Notes: generated by a model not told the origin, from the sequence alone. A stretch of 64,000 nucleotides of DNA from JAHRAW01 sp965262585 (GCA_965262585.1 OZ253546.1:248001-312000), one strand, 5' to 3'. Shown: positions 25,288 to 33,632, counted from the stretch's first letter. Made by a program: numbers and translations.

Positions 25288-26163
25288 TTATTCACCGGGA
25301 TCGTGTTTGGTGTCGCAGATTTTATCTCCCGCCAAACAGTTCTTGCGCATATCTTCGGGCCATTGCGTTTTGGGAATTCCCCATTTTTTCTCCAGAGCGA
25401 TGATGGTGCCATCCTTGTGCCAGTCAATAATCGCCTCGGAGAGCATCTGCCCGATGGGTTTGTGCAAGTCTTCCCGCCGAACCGCGGCACCCCAGGGCAC
25501 GTCATCCACCACCGGCGTGGAGATGGAGTAATCTCTCCATTTGTCGGGGTTGTTGACCTTGCGTGGAACAAAAGCGGAATCATCGTACAGCCAACCGCCA
25601 CAGCGCCCGTCTAGCAAAGCCGCCTCGACTTCCGGAACGCCTTTGAAAGCTACCATCTCGGCACCCCGCTTGATACCGTGCTCCTTGTTATACCAAGCAC
25701 CCTGAATACCGCAGATTTTCTTGCCTTTGATAGAGTCCCAGCCGTCGATGCCGGAATCCTTGTAAGCAAAAATGGCAACGCCCGAAGAGTAATAATTCGG
25801 CTGCACAATTCCCACCACCTTACGGCGGTCGGGCTTGTCCGACATGGTGGCAATCATCAAGTCAATTTTACCCTGCTGCAAAAACTGCATACGGTTTGAT
25901 GAAACGGTGACCACCAGTTCTACATCGATGGTCTTACCGGCTTTGTCGCCGATGCGCTTGGCTAAATCGCGCACCATGTCAATTTCCATGCCCACCACGC
26001 CGCCGGAAGCGTCCCGCATGCCCCATGGAGCGTAGTCGGCTTTGACGCCGACAACAATTTTGCCTTTGGCAATGATGTCATCGAGGGTACCGGCCATGGC
26101 TGCCGGTGATAATGTGGCCGCCAGACAACCGGCGGCAATCAGAGTTGTCAGTTTTTTATACAT
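25288..26163 (-). CDS. Family 3 periplasmic substrate-binding protein
   Basis: The start at the ATG ending at 26163 (MYKKLTTLIAAGCLAATLSP) supplies a clean Sec signal peptide cleaved after AMA; the longer frame lies within the regulator gene. The mature protein has the family-3 motifs KGKIVVGVKADYAPWGMRD, then GGVVGMEIDMVRDLAKRIG and LLDGRCGGWLYDDSAF. It captures the substrate in the periplasm for the two permeases. Amino-acid class is predicted; the exact ligand is not. Its start overlaps the end of the rpiR-type gene by eight bases, so regulator and transporter are probably one transcript. Confidence 0.92.
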   Translation of the reverse strand: MYKKLTTLIAAGCLAATLSPAAMAGTLDDIIAKGKIVVGVKADYAPWGMRDASGGVVGMEIDMVRDLAKRIGDKAGKTIDVELVVTVSSNRMQFLQQGKIDLMIATMSDKPDRRKVVGIVQPNYYSSGVAIFAYKDSGIDGWDSIKGKKICGIQGAWYNKEHGIKRGAEMVAFKGVPEVEAALLDGRCGGWLYDDSAFVPRKVNNPDKWRDYSISTPVVDDVPWGAAVRREDLHKPIGQMLSEAIIDWHKDGTIIALEKKWGIPKTQWPEDMRKNCLAGDKICDTKHDPGE

Positions 26164-27160
26164 GATGTTTATCCTCGCTATGTTGGTCATGATTTTGTGA
26201 ATGGTTGGGTGAGTGATTGAGTGAAAGCGACCGGTCGGTCCAGTACTCACCGGTTTGGAAACTGTTTTTTTCCACCGCATCAATATGGTGGCGCACCGCC
26301 GCCGGGCTACGGCAGACTACCATCGCTATCAACGCTTCCAAAAAAACAAGAGCAGGAACGTAGGATGGAAAAAACTGCGTGCTGTCGGTCGGCAAACAGA
26401 TAACGTGGCGCGAAAACTCAGCCAGCGGCGAACCGCTGTCATCGGTAATGGATACGAGATCTGCTCCCGAGTCCTTAATTATGCGGGCGATATGCACGGA
26501 GTCGCGCGCATAAGGCGCATACCCGAGCAACAGCACTGTGTCATCGGTGGAGAGTTTGGTTAACACGCCGATAGCGTTGGTGCCAACCGTATGCCAGTTG
26601 TCAAAGGCAATGTCGGCCATATATTTCATGTGCGCCATAAGATGTGCGGAACCAAGACCGCCCGCCAGAAACACCCGCCGCGCACCGGCCAGACGGTCGG
26701 CAACGGCATCCAAAATATCCGGGGCAATTTCATTCAACATCACTTGAATGTTGTCGATGGATTCGATGCCGTAACGAATCACAAAGGACCCAGATTTGCC
26801 CGAAATGTTTTTATCCCGCAAAGCGGTCGCCTTTCGAGCAAAGGTAAGCTTGCGCGCACGCACGCCACTACGGCAAGCCTCTCGAAGCGCCTCATAATCG
26901 GCATAGCCGATGACTCGCGCCAGCCGTGAAAAATGTGAAGGTGCAATGTCGTGCCATTGCGCCACGCGACGCAACGAATAATTTGCCACATCATCGGATT
27001 TATCACGTATCACCTCCGCCGCACGCCGTTGTTGCGGGCTCAGGCGGGAATGCAACTCGGCCAGCCTCGCATGCAAAAAGCCATGAACATCGGCATCGGT
27101 TCCCCGCCCATGCACGGGCGGCTCATCTCCTGTTGGTCGGGTTTGGTGTAAATGCGCCAT
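26156..27160 (-). CDS. MurR/RpiR-family transcriptional regulator
   Basis: A 334-residue regulator: N-terminal HTH_6 domain with LSPQQRRAAEVIRDKSDDVA and YSLRRVAQWHDIAPSHFSRL, then a SIS ligand-binding domain with RVFLAGGLGSAHLMA and VLLLGYAPYARDS. The SIS domain usually binds phosphosugars, but related regulators in amine and amino-acid clusters sense other ligands. The C-terminal tail is histidine-rich (NHSPNHSQNHDQHSEDKHHV), unusual for the family and possibly metal-binding. It heads the transporter operon and diverges from the flavoprotein gene. It is likely to control both from the 83-bp intergenic region. No clear Shine-Dalgarno precedes the chosen ATG. Confidence 0.88.
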   Translation of the reverse strand: MAHLHQTRPTGDEPPVHGRGTDADVHGFLHARLAELHSRLSPQQRRAAEVIRDKSDDVANYSLRRVAQWHDIAPSHFSRLARVIGYADYEALREACRSGVRARKLTFARKATALRDKNISGKSGSFVIRYGIESIDNIQVMLNEIAPDILDAVADRLAGARRVFLAGGLGSAHLMAHMKYMADIAFDNWHTVGTNAIGVLTKLSTDDTVLLLGYAPYARDSVHIARIIKDSGADLVSITDDSGSPLAEFSRHVICLPTDSTQFFPSYVPALVFLEALIAMVVCRSPAAVRHHIDAVEKNSFQTGEYWTDRSLSLNHSPNHSQNHDQHSEDKHHV

Positions 27161-27185
27161 TTTTTATACTAATTCACCTCAAATG

Positions 27186-27215
27186 TTGCAAAGTGGCTAA
27201 AATCTACCATATACT
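27186..27215 (+). promoter_or_regulatory. Candidate promoter of the flavoprotein gene in the rpiR intergenic region
   Basis: TTGCAA (27186-27191) and TATACT (27210-27215) are spaced 18 bp and sit 29 bp before the ATG at 27244. The half-sites ATGTTG (27183-27188) and CAACAT (27227-27232) form an inverted pair that brackets the promoter, a plausible operator for the divergently encoded RpiR-type regulator. Judged by eye only. Confidence 0.4.
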
Positions 27216-27243
27216 CTTAAGTTATTCAACATCCAAGGCCCGT

Positions 27244-29673
27244 ATGCAAAAAGCACGTATTATCGTCATTGGCGGCGGCATTATCGGCTGCTCCACTTTG
27301 TATCATCTGGCCCGAGCGGGATGCACAGACGTCATACTCATTGAACGGGGCGAACTAACCTCCGGTGCGACCTGGCATGCCGCCGGCAATGTGCACAACC
27401 AAAATCCCATCCCCAACCTATCGGCCTTGCAAGCCTATTCCATGAAGCTTTATGACGGCTTATCAGCGGAAGTCGGGCAAGAAGTCGGCAGTCATATCGT
27501 GGGCGGGTTCTTTTTGGCACAAAGCCGTGCGCGCATGGATGAATTCAAGTTTCTGGCTGGCAAGTTCAAGGCGCTGGGGCTACCGTATGAACTGGCCTCT
27601 CCCGCGGACATTAAAGCTAAATTTCCACTGATTAACACCGATGGCATTGTCGGCGGTGCCTGGGACCCGGACGAAGGTTACGTTGATCCTTATTCCGTCA
27701 CTATGGGGTTGGCGGCCGCCGCACGGCAAAAGGGGGCAAAAATTGTCCGCAACACTCGCGTAACCGCAATTCGCCGACTACCCTCCGGATATTGGCAACT
27801 GAGCAGCGATCAGGACACTGAGTATGAATGCGAAATTGTGGTCAACGCCGCCGGCTATTGGGGCAACGAAGTGGCGGGGATGGTCGGTGCCAAATTACCA
27901 ATTATCAACATGGAACATCACTATCTGGTGACCGACGTCATACCCGAAATCGCCGCGTATGAGAGCGAACTGCCGCTCATCCGCGACGTGGATGCGCAGT
28001 GGTATCTGCGACAGGAGGGCAATGGGTTGCTGCTCGGAGCGTGGGAGAAAGACTGCCGCACCGCATGGGACGGCAAACCCGCGCCCTGGGATTTTGCCCA
28101 GGAATTGTTCCAGCCAGACCTGGAGCGGATGGAAGAACGGCTGACGGCAATTTATCACCGAGTACCGGCACTCAATACGGCGGGAATTAAACGCATTATC
28201 AATGGAGCGATCTCCTTTACTCCGGACGGACGCGGGCTTATCGGTCCCATGCCCGGGGTTCCCAATTTTTTTGTCGCCTGCGGTTTTTTGAGCGGCATCG
28301 CACAGGGTGGCGGCGTGGGGCTTGCCTTGTCGGAATGGATTCTGGAAGGCGAGACAGAAATGGACCTGTCGTTCATGGATGTGGCACGCTTTGGCGGCTG
28401 GAGCAATCGTGACTTTGCCGATGCGCGGGTACGGGACATATTCCCGCGGCGCTATGAGATTTTATATCCGCAGCTGGAACGCGATAGCGGGCGCTCGGTG
28501 CAAACCACACCAATATACGACCGCCTGCTGGAGAGCGGCGCCGTAATGGGACAAGTGCATGGCTGGGAACGTCCACTGTGGTTTGCTCCCGGAGGCGTTG
28601 CCGCCCGGGATGTACCCTCTTTTTCGAAACCCAACTGGTGGGAGCATGTCGGCCACGAAGCGCGTGCGGCACACACGACGACGGCGTTGTTCGAGATGTC
28701 TTCCTATTCCAAGTGGCGCGTTGAAGGGCCTGATGCGACGGCCTTTCTGAATCGTATTAACATCAGCCGCCTGCCACCGGTGGGCAGGATGGCGCTGGGA
28801 TTGATGCTCAACAAACGCGGCGGTATTGTGGGCGATCTCATTGTCGCCTGCTTGGATGACAATGTCTTTTATCTTGTCGGTGCGACCTTGGCTGAAGATA
28901 TTTACCAACGCTGGATGGAGCAACACAAAGGTAGGTTGAACGTGTCCATTCGCACAGTGACAGCAGACACCGCCGCGTTGGGGCTGGTCGGCCCGTCCTC
29001 ACGCCGTCTGCTCTCCGATATCAGCGATGCGGATTGTTCCAATGATGCCTTCCCGTTTATGAATTGGCGTAACATTGAAGTTGGGGGTGTGCGCTGTATG
29101 GCGATGCGCTTGTCGTACGCTGGTGAATTAGGCTGGGAATTACACTGTCCAATGCCCTCCCAGCCGGATTTATTTGCGGCACTGATGGCCGCAGGCGAAC
29201 GCCATGGCTTGCGACTGGCGGGCAGCCGGGCACTGTCGCACTTGCGCCTGGAAAAAGGCTATCGCAGTTGGGGAGCCGATATTAATGTCGAAATCACTCC
29301 CATGGCGGCCGGGCTTGAGCGTTTTTGCCACCCCGAACTCCCCGAAAAGGCGCATACGCTCGGCCGCGAAATAGTGTTGCAGGAGCGCCAAACACCACCC
29401 AAAAAGTCACTGGCCACTTTGCTTTTTGAATCCCCCAACACCGCTGGCTGCTGGGGTTCGGAGCCGGTCTTGCACGGCGACACTTGCGTCGGCTATGTTA
29501 CTTCCGGCGGCTATGGCTGGCGCACGAACACCCACATCGCCGTTGGCTGGCTACCCACCGACTTGTGTGTGGTGGGAACCGAATTGAATCTGGAAATTTT
29601 GGGCAATCGCTGCCGGGCTACGGTAGCATCCGACCCGGTCTACGACCCGGAAAACACCGCCTTGCGGTCCTGA
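27244..29673 (+). CDS. Dimethylglycine/sarcosine dehydrogenase-like flavoprotein with GcvT domain
   Basis: The start at ATG 27244 gives 809 residues; the open frame upstream overlaps the divergent regulator and is not coding. The N-terminal FAD domain begins IIVIGGGIIGCSTLYHLARA, with TSGATWHAAGNVHN, the region where these enzymes link FAD to His. A linker (about 430-490) leads into the aminomethyltransferase-fold C-terminal half with FEMSSYSKWRVEGPDA, MRLSYAGELGWELH and GYVTSGGYGW. These enzymes oxidatively demethylate N-methyl amino acids and pass the C1 unit to tetrahydrofolate. Exact substrate unknown. Confidence 0.88.
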   Translation: MQKARIIVIGGGIIGCSTLYHLARAGCTDVILIERGELTSGATWHAAGNVHNQNPIPNLSALQAYSMKLYDGLSAEVGQEVGSHIVGGFFLAQSRARMDEFKFLAGKFKALGLPYELASPADIKAKFPLINTDGIVGGAWDPDEGYVDPYSVTMGLAAAARQKGAKIVRNTRVTAIRRLPSGYWQLSSDQDTEYECEIVVNAAGYWGNEVAGMVGAKLPIINMEHHYLVTDVIPEIAAYESELPLIRDVDAQWYLRQEGNGLLLGAWEKDCRTAWDGKPAPWDFAQELFQPDLERMEERLTAIYHRVPALNTAGIKRIINGAISFTPDGRGLIGPMPGVPNFFVACGFLSGIAQGGGVGLALSEWILEGETEMDLSFMDVARFGGWSNRDFADARVRDIFPRRYEILYPQLERDSGRSVQTTPIYDRLLESGAVMGQVHGWERPLWFAPGGVAARDVPSFSKPNWWEHVGHEARAAHTTTALFEMSSYSKWRVEGPDATAFLNRINISRLPPVGRMALGLMLNKRGGIVGDLIVACLDDNVFYLVGATLAEDIYQRWMEQHKGRLNVSIRTVTADTAALGLVGPSSRRLLSDISDADCSNDAFPFMNWRNIEVGGVRCMAMRLSYAGELGWELHCPMPSQPDLFAALMAAGERHGLRLAGSRALSHLRLEKGYRSWGADINVEITPMAAGLERFCHPELPEKAHTLGREIVLQERQTPPKKSLATLLFESPNTAGCWGSEPVLHGDTCVGYVTSGGYGWRTNTHIAVGWLPTDLCVVGTELNLEILGNRCRATVASDPVYDPENTALRS

Positions 29674-29830
29674 ATCAGCGCGCTTGTAAAACTAATTTCA
29701 ATCCAACCGCAAGCAACACCCACCCTCAAAAACAGCACCGCACCGGGCTGCTCCGATGATGTTTTCCGCAATTTCCCCGCCCGGCCGATGCGGTGCGGTG
29801 CGTTCCGCAGCCCGGGCGAGGCGCAATTCT

Positions 29831-29892
29831 TGCTATAATCGGCGGATTATCCGCGATAATCCATTGACACGACCGGGTCGTGCAATCACAAT
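29831..29892 (+). promoter_or_regulatory. Extended -10 promoter with 19-bp perfect palindrome, upstream of tRNA-Gln
   Basis: TGCTATAAT (29831-29839) is an extended -10. Immediately after it lies GGATTATC-CGC-GATAATCC (29844-29862), a perfect 8-bp inverted repeat around CGC at the expected transcription start. TTGACA (29864-29869) follows, with CACAAT 17 bp further on. The arrangement suggests an operator-controlled promoter for the tRNA-Gln-prs unit or for an unseen transcript. The rest of 29674-30041 shows no gene. Confidence 0.5.
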
Positions 29893-30014
29893 ACCGCGAC
29901 TTTGCAACATCTTGTGTAGAAGCCGTTTTGAAACCAATCCGAATTAGCCGAGGGCGACTTGTGGAGCCTTTGGAAATTCTGTGAGTAGGATAAAGCGGTG
30001 CAACAAATTTCTGA

Positions 30015-30020
30015 TATAAT
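30015..30020 (+). promoter_or_regulatory. Candidate -10 box for tRNA-Gln
   Basis: A perfect TATAAT ends 21 bases before the tRNA, a good distance for the transcription start plus a short leader. No convincing -35 is visible (GATAAAGCG region), so this is a partial promoter call. Confidence 0.5.
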
Positions 30021-30041
30021 CTATTGATATTTATACGGTTT

Positions 30042-30118
30042 TGGGGTGTAGCCAAGTGGCCTAAGGCACCGGATTTTGATTCCGGCACTCGGAGGTTCGA
30101 ATCCTCCCACCCCAGCCA
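30042..30118 (+). tRNA. tRNA-Gln (anticodon UUG), CCA encoded
   Basis: The acceptor TGGGGTG (30042-30048) pairs fully with CACCCCA (30108-30114), and discriminator G is followed by genomic CCA (30116-30118). The anticodon stem CCGGA/TCCGG has loop TTTTGAT, giving TTG, which reads CAA. The T loop is TTCGAAT. Its position directly before prs is conserved in gammaproteobacteria. Confidence 0.96.
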
Positions 30119-30160
30119 TTGCCCTGACCATTGCCCTGACCATTGCCATGAATTGCCATG
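30117..30160 (+). repeat. Short tandem repeat in the prs leader
   Basis: Two exact copies of CATTGCCCTGAC (30117-30128, 30129-30140) are followed by CATTGCCATGA and ATTGCCATG. The first unit starts in the tRNA CCA end. The repeat creates an in-frame ATG (30158) that overlaps the Shine-Dalgarno of the likely prs GTG start. Confidence 0.85.
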
Positions 30161-30172
30161 AGGAGAAGCGGC

Positions 30173-31123
30173 GTGTCCCCGGATAATTTGACGGTTTTTA
30201 GCGGTAATGCCAACCCGGAGTTGGCGAATGAGGTTGTGCAGTGCCTCGGTATCCCCCTGGGACGGGCACTGGTGGGCAGGTTTAGCGATGGCGAGGTCAA
30301 CGTCGAAGTGATGGAAAATGTGCGCGGGCAGGATGTCTTCGTGATTCAGCCCACCTGCGCGCCGAGCAACGACAACCTTATGGAACTGCTGGTGATGCTG
30401 GATGCCATCAAGCGGTCGTCGGCGGGCCGCATCACCGCGGTGGTGCCGTATTTCGGCTACGCCCGGCAGGATCGCCGTCCGCGCACCGCACGGGTGGCGA
30501 TTTCGGCGAAACTGGTGGCTTCCATGATTAGCATCGCCGGTGCCGACCGGGTGTTGACCATCGACCTGCATGCCGACCAGATTCAGGGGTTTTTTGACAT
30601 CCCTACTGACAATATCTACGCCTCGCCGGTGCTGATGAGTGAATTGTGGCGAAAACAGTTGCCCAACCCCCTCATCGTCTCTCCCGATGTAGGCGGCGTG
30701 GTGCGCGCCCGCGCCATGGCCAAGCAACTGGAAACCGAACTTGCTATCATCGACAAACGCCGCCCGCGCACCAACGAAACCAAAGTGATGCACATCATCG
30801 GCGAGGTCGAGGGACGCTCGTGCATCCTGATTGACGATATGGTGGACACCGCCAACACGCTGTGCGAAGCCGCCGCTGCATTAAAAAAGCAGGGGGCTGT
30901 CAAAGTGCTTGCCTGCTGTACTCACCCGGTGCTGTCCGGCGAGGCGGTCAAACGAATCACCGCATCAGAACTCGACGAGTTGCTGGTCACCAATTCCATT
31001 CCATTGAGCCCGGCGGCGCGCAAATGCGCGATGATCAAGCAGTCGAGCGTGGCTGAATTGCTTGCCGAATCCATGCGCCGCATCACCACCGGAGATTCCG
31101 TCAGCAGCCTTTTTGTTGATTAA
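30173..31123 (+). CDS. prs: Ribose-phosphate pyrophosphokinase
   Basis: Makes PRPP from ribose 5-phosphate and ATP for purine, pyrimidine, histidine and NAD synthesis. I choose GTG 30173: AGGAG at 30161-30165 sits seven bases before it and the product then starts just ahead of NLTVFSGNANPEL, as in other Prs proteins. The in-frame ATG 30158 would bury that ribosome site. Key blocks: RFSDGEVNVEVMENVRG, CAPSNDNLMELLVM, YFGYARQDRRPR, DLHADQIQGFFD, and the PRPP loop CILIDDMVDTANTL. About 316 residues. First protein gene of prs-rplY-pth-ychF. Confidence 0.95.
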   Translation: MSPDNLTVFSGNANPELANEVVQCLGIPLGRALVGRFSDGEVNVEVMENVRGQDVFVIQPTCAPSNDNLMELLVMLDAIKRSSAGRITAVVPYFGYARQDRRPRTARVAISAKLVASMISIAGADRVLTIDLHADQIQGFFDIPTDNIYASPVLMSELWRKQLPNPLIVSPDVGGVVRARAMAKQLETELAIIDKRRPRTNETKVMHIIGEVEGRSCILIDDMVDTANTLCEAAAALKKQGAVKVLACCTHPVLSGEAVKRITASELDELLVTNSIPLSPAARKCAMIKQSSVAELLAESMRRITTGDSVSSLFVD

Positions 31124-31148
31124 AGTAAAAAACCATGAGGACCGAAAA

Positions 31149-31847
31149 ATGAACGAACAATTCGAATTGATTGCCCGAACCCGCGCCCGCTCCGGCACTT
31201 CGCTGGTGCGCAAGTTGCGCCGCGAAGGCGATGTGCCTGCGGTACTGTATGGCGGCGGCAAGGAAAATATCAGCATCGCCATCAATCACGATGTGCTGTT
31301 TCACAGCCTCGAGAAAGAGGAATTCCATTCCGCCATCATCGTCATCAACACCGACGGCAACAAGGAACAGGCGATCCTGCGCGATGTTGTGCGCCATCCC
31401 TACAAGATCTCCATCCTGCACGCGGATTTCCAGCGCATTGACGACACGAAGGTGCTGACCATGTCTCTGCCCATTCACTTCATCGGCGAAGAACTATGCC
31501 CCGGCGTGCGAAACTCCGGCGGCATCATCTCCCACATGATGACCGAGGTGGAGATTTCCTGCTTACCCAAAGACCTGCCGGAGTCGCTGGAACTCGATGT
31601 ATCGACCCTCGACCTCAATGAATCGCTGCACCTTTCCGACATTAAACTGCCCGAAGGCGTCAACATCACCACCCTGATGCACGACACAAACAACGAGCAC
31701 GACCACGCCGCAGTCGCGGTGTTGCCGCCCAAGGTGGTCGCCAGCGAAGAAGAGGAAGCGGAAGACGCCGCAGCCGAGGCCGGCGAAGCGGAGGCGGAAG
31801 ACACCGCCGAGGATGCGGACGGCGGTGCATCCGCCAAGAGCGACTGA
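31149..31847 (+). CDS. rplY: 50S ribosomal protein L25 (CTC type)
   Basis: ATG 31149 with GAGGA twelve bases upstream gives 232 residues; the longer frame overlaps prs. The N-terminal 5S-rRNA-binding domain opens FELIARTRARSGTSLVRKLR, followed by REGDVPAVLYGGG. The CTC C-terminal beta domain follows, with LPIHFIGEELCPGVRNSGG. The tail from about residue 200 is extremely acidic (EEEEAEDAAAEAGEAEAEDT), a common ending of long L25 forms. It stabilises 5S rRNA in the large subunit. Confidence 0.94.
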   Translation: MNEQFELIARTRARSGTSLVRKLRREGDVPAVLYGGGKENISIAINHDVLFHSLEKEEFHSAIIVINTDGNKEQAILRDVVRHPYKISILHADFQRIDDTKVLTMSLPIHFIGEELCPGVRNSGGIISHMMTEVEISCLPKDLPESLELDVSTLDLNESLHLSDIKLPEGVNITTLMHDTNNEHDHAAVAVLPPKVVASEEEEAEDAAAEAGEAEAEDTAEDADGGASAKSD

Positions 31848-31871
31848 ACCGGCTGCGGTTTGTAAGGAACG

Positions 31872-32492
31872 ATGGCGGAATCGGGCATTGCCCTGATTGT
31901 CGGGCTTGGCAACCCCGGCAACCGCTACGCCGCCAACCGGCATAACGCTGGCTTCCACTTCTTGGAACGCCTGCAGTTTTTGCGCGGCTTCCAACTCGCC
32001 AACGAAAAACGCTTCAAGGCCGAGGTCGGTGGAGTCGTCATAAACAGCAGCACGGTGCGCGTCATGGCTCCCGATACCCTGATGAATCTGAGCGGTCGGG
32101 CGGTGGCGCCTATGGCGGCCTTTTATCGCATCGCCCCGGAGCAGATTCTGGTGGTTCACGATGAACTCGATCTTGCGCCGGGTTGCGCGCGCCTCAAGAT
32201 GTCCGGCGGGCACGGTGGCCACAACGGCCTGCGCGACATTATCGCCGCTCTCGGCAGCCGGGATTTCCTGCGCTTGCGCATCGGCATCGGCCACCCCGGC
32301 CCGAACCGGGATGTCTCCGCTTATGTACTCAGCCGCCCCAACACCCACGATAAAATGCTAATTGAACAAGCGATAGAACGCGCCCTCGAAGTCCTCGACG
32401 AGGTAGTCGCCGGAAACATCGACGCCGCCATGTCCAGATTGCACGGCAAATCACCCGATGATGCGCATCCCGGTGGTAACCGTGGGCTTTAA
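31872..32492 (+). CDS. pth: Peptidyl-tRNA hydrolase
   Basis: A 206-residue esterase releasing peptides from tRNAs dropped by stalled ribosomes. Motifs: IVGLGNPGNRYAANRHNAGF with the catalytic His, MAPDTLMNLSG, VVHDELDLAPG with the catalytic Asp, and GGHGGHNGLRDI. A somewhat extended C-terminus (HGKSPDDAHPGGNRGL) overlaps the ychF start. Encoded 24 bp after rplY. Confidence 0.95.
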   Translation: MAESGIALIVGLGNPGNRYAANRHNAGFHFLERLQFLRGFQLANEKRFKAEVGGVVINSSTVRVMAPDTLMNLSGRAVAPMAAFYRIAPEQILVVHDELDLAPGCARLKMSGGHGGHNGLRDIIAALGSRDFLRLRIGIGHPGPNRDVSAYVLSRPNTHDKMLIEQAIERALEVLDEVVAGNIDAAMSRLHGKSPDDAHPGGNRGL

Positions 32493-33612
32493 GTGCGGCA
32501 TCGTCGGCTTGCCTAACGTCGGTAAATCGACGCTATTCAACGCGCTCACCCGCTCCCGGACCGCTGAGGCCGCCAACTACGCTTTTTGCACCATCGACCC
32601 CAACGTCGGCATGGTGGAAGTGCCGGACCCGCGACTCGCGCAACTGGCGGCGTTGGTCAAACCGCGCAAAGTCATCCCCGCCGCCATCGAGTTCGTTGAC
32701 ATCGCCGGGCTGGTGGCCGGAGCATCCAAAGGCGAAGGCTTGGGCAACCGCTTCCTAGCCCACATCCGCGAAGTGGACGCCATCGTCCATGTGGTGCGCG
32801 CCTTTGAAGATAGCGCCGTCACCCATGTTCCCGGTGCCATCGACCCCGCCGCCGACATTGAAACCATCCATACCGAATTGCTGCTGGCGGATATGGAGAC
32901 CGCGGAAAAAGCGGTGTTGCGCATGACCGGCCAATGCAAGGCCGGCGACAAGCAAGCCCGCTTGTTGCGGGATTTATTCACCGCCGTAAAAGCGCACCTA
33001 GACGGCGGCGAACCAGTGCGCACCATGACGCTGGACGAAAACCAGCAACTACACTTAAAGCCGCTCTGTTTCCTCACCGCCAAGCCGGTGGTGTACATCG
33101 CCAACGTCAACGAACAGGGCAACGAGAAGGTCGATGAACAAGTCGACAAAAAAAATCGGCAAGGCAATCCCCGCTTGGCCGCCGTCGAAAAAATCGCCGC
33201 CGGGGAAAACGCTCCAGTGGTTGCCATCTGCGCCGCCATCGAACAGGAATTATCGGAACTCAGCGCGCACGAAGGGCTGCTGTTTCTCGAGGACATGGGA
33301 TGGCGGGAAGCGGGACTCGACCGCCTAATCCGTGCCGGTTATTCGCTGCTCGGACTGCACACTTATTTCACCGCCGGTGTCACTGAAGTACGCGCCTGGA
33401 CGGTGCCGATCGGCACTCGCGCCCCGGCCGCCGCCGGGGTTATTCACAGCGACTTCGAAAAAGGATTTATCCGCGCCGAAACCATCGCTTTTGAGGACTA
33501 CATTCACGGCAATGGCGAACAAGGTGCGAAGGAAGCGGGACGCCTGCGACTCGAGGGCAAGGACTATGTCGTCAGCGATGGAGACGTTATGCACTTTCGT
33601 TTTAATTTATAG
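32482..33612 (+). CDS. ychF: Redox-regulated ATPase / OBG-family YchF
   Basis: I place the start at GTG 32482, giving MGFKCGIVGLPNVGKSTLFN, which matches the family N-terminus; GGTGG at 32472-32476 is a suitable ribosome site. The frame opens earlier (ATG 32458), but that would add eight unmatched residues. The start lies inside the last codons of pth, so translation is coupled. Switch region DIAGLVAGASKGEGLGNRFL and the C-terminal TGS domain (about 270 onward) are intact. A low-complexity insert NEQGNEKVDEQVDKKNRQGN sits after VVYIANV. YchF binds ATP and associates with ribosomes. Confidence 0.94.
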   Translation: MGFKCGIVGLPNVGKSTLFNALTRSRTAEAANYAFCTIDPNVGMVEVPDPRLAQLAALVKPRKVIPAAIEFVDIAGLVAGASKGEGLGNRFLAHIREVDAIVHVVRAFEDSAVTHVPGAIDPAADIETIHTELLLADMETAEKAVLRMTGQCKAGDKQARLLRDLFTAVKAHLDGGEPVRTMTLDENQQLHLKPLCFLTAKPVVYIANVNEQGNEKVDEQVDKKNRQGNPRLAAVEKIAAGENAPVVAICAAIEQELSELSAHEGLLFLEDMGWREAGLDRLIRAGYSLLGLHTYFTAGVTEVRAWTVPIGTRAPAAAGVIHSDFEKGFIRAETIAFEDYIHGNGEQGAKEAGRLRLEGKDYVVSDGDVMHFRFNL

Positions 33613-33632
33613 GTTGCAACGGAAAGTTTGCC

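Noticed and set aside
26926..27243. N-terminal 106-codon extension of the flavoprotein gene
   Set aside because: It overlaps the divergent regulator gene, and the FAD-binding Rossmann motif starts right after ATG 27244.
30061..30300. Minus-strand ORF over tRNA-Gln with WGGRIRTSE peptide
   Set aside because: Same artefact: antisense translation of tRNA-Gln and the prs start.
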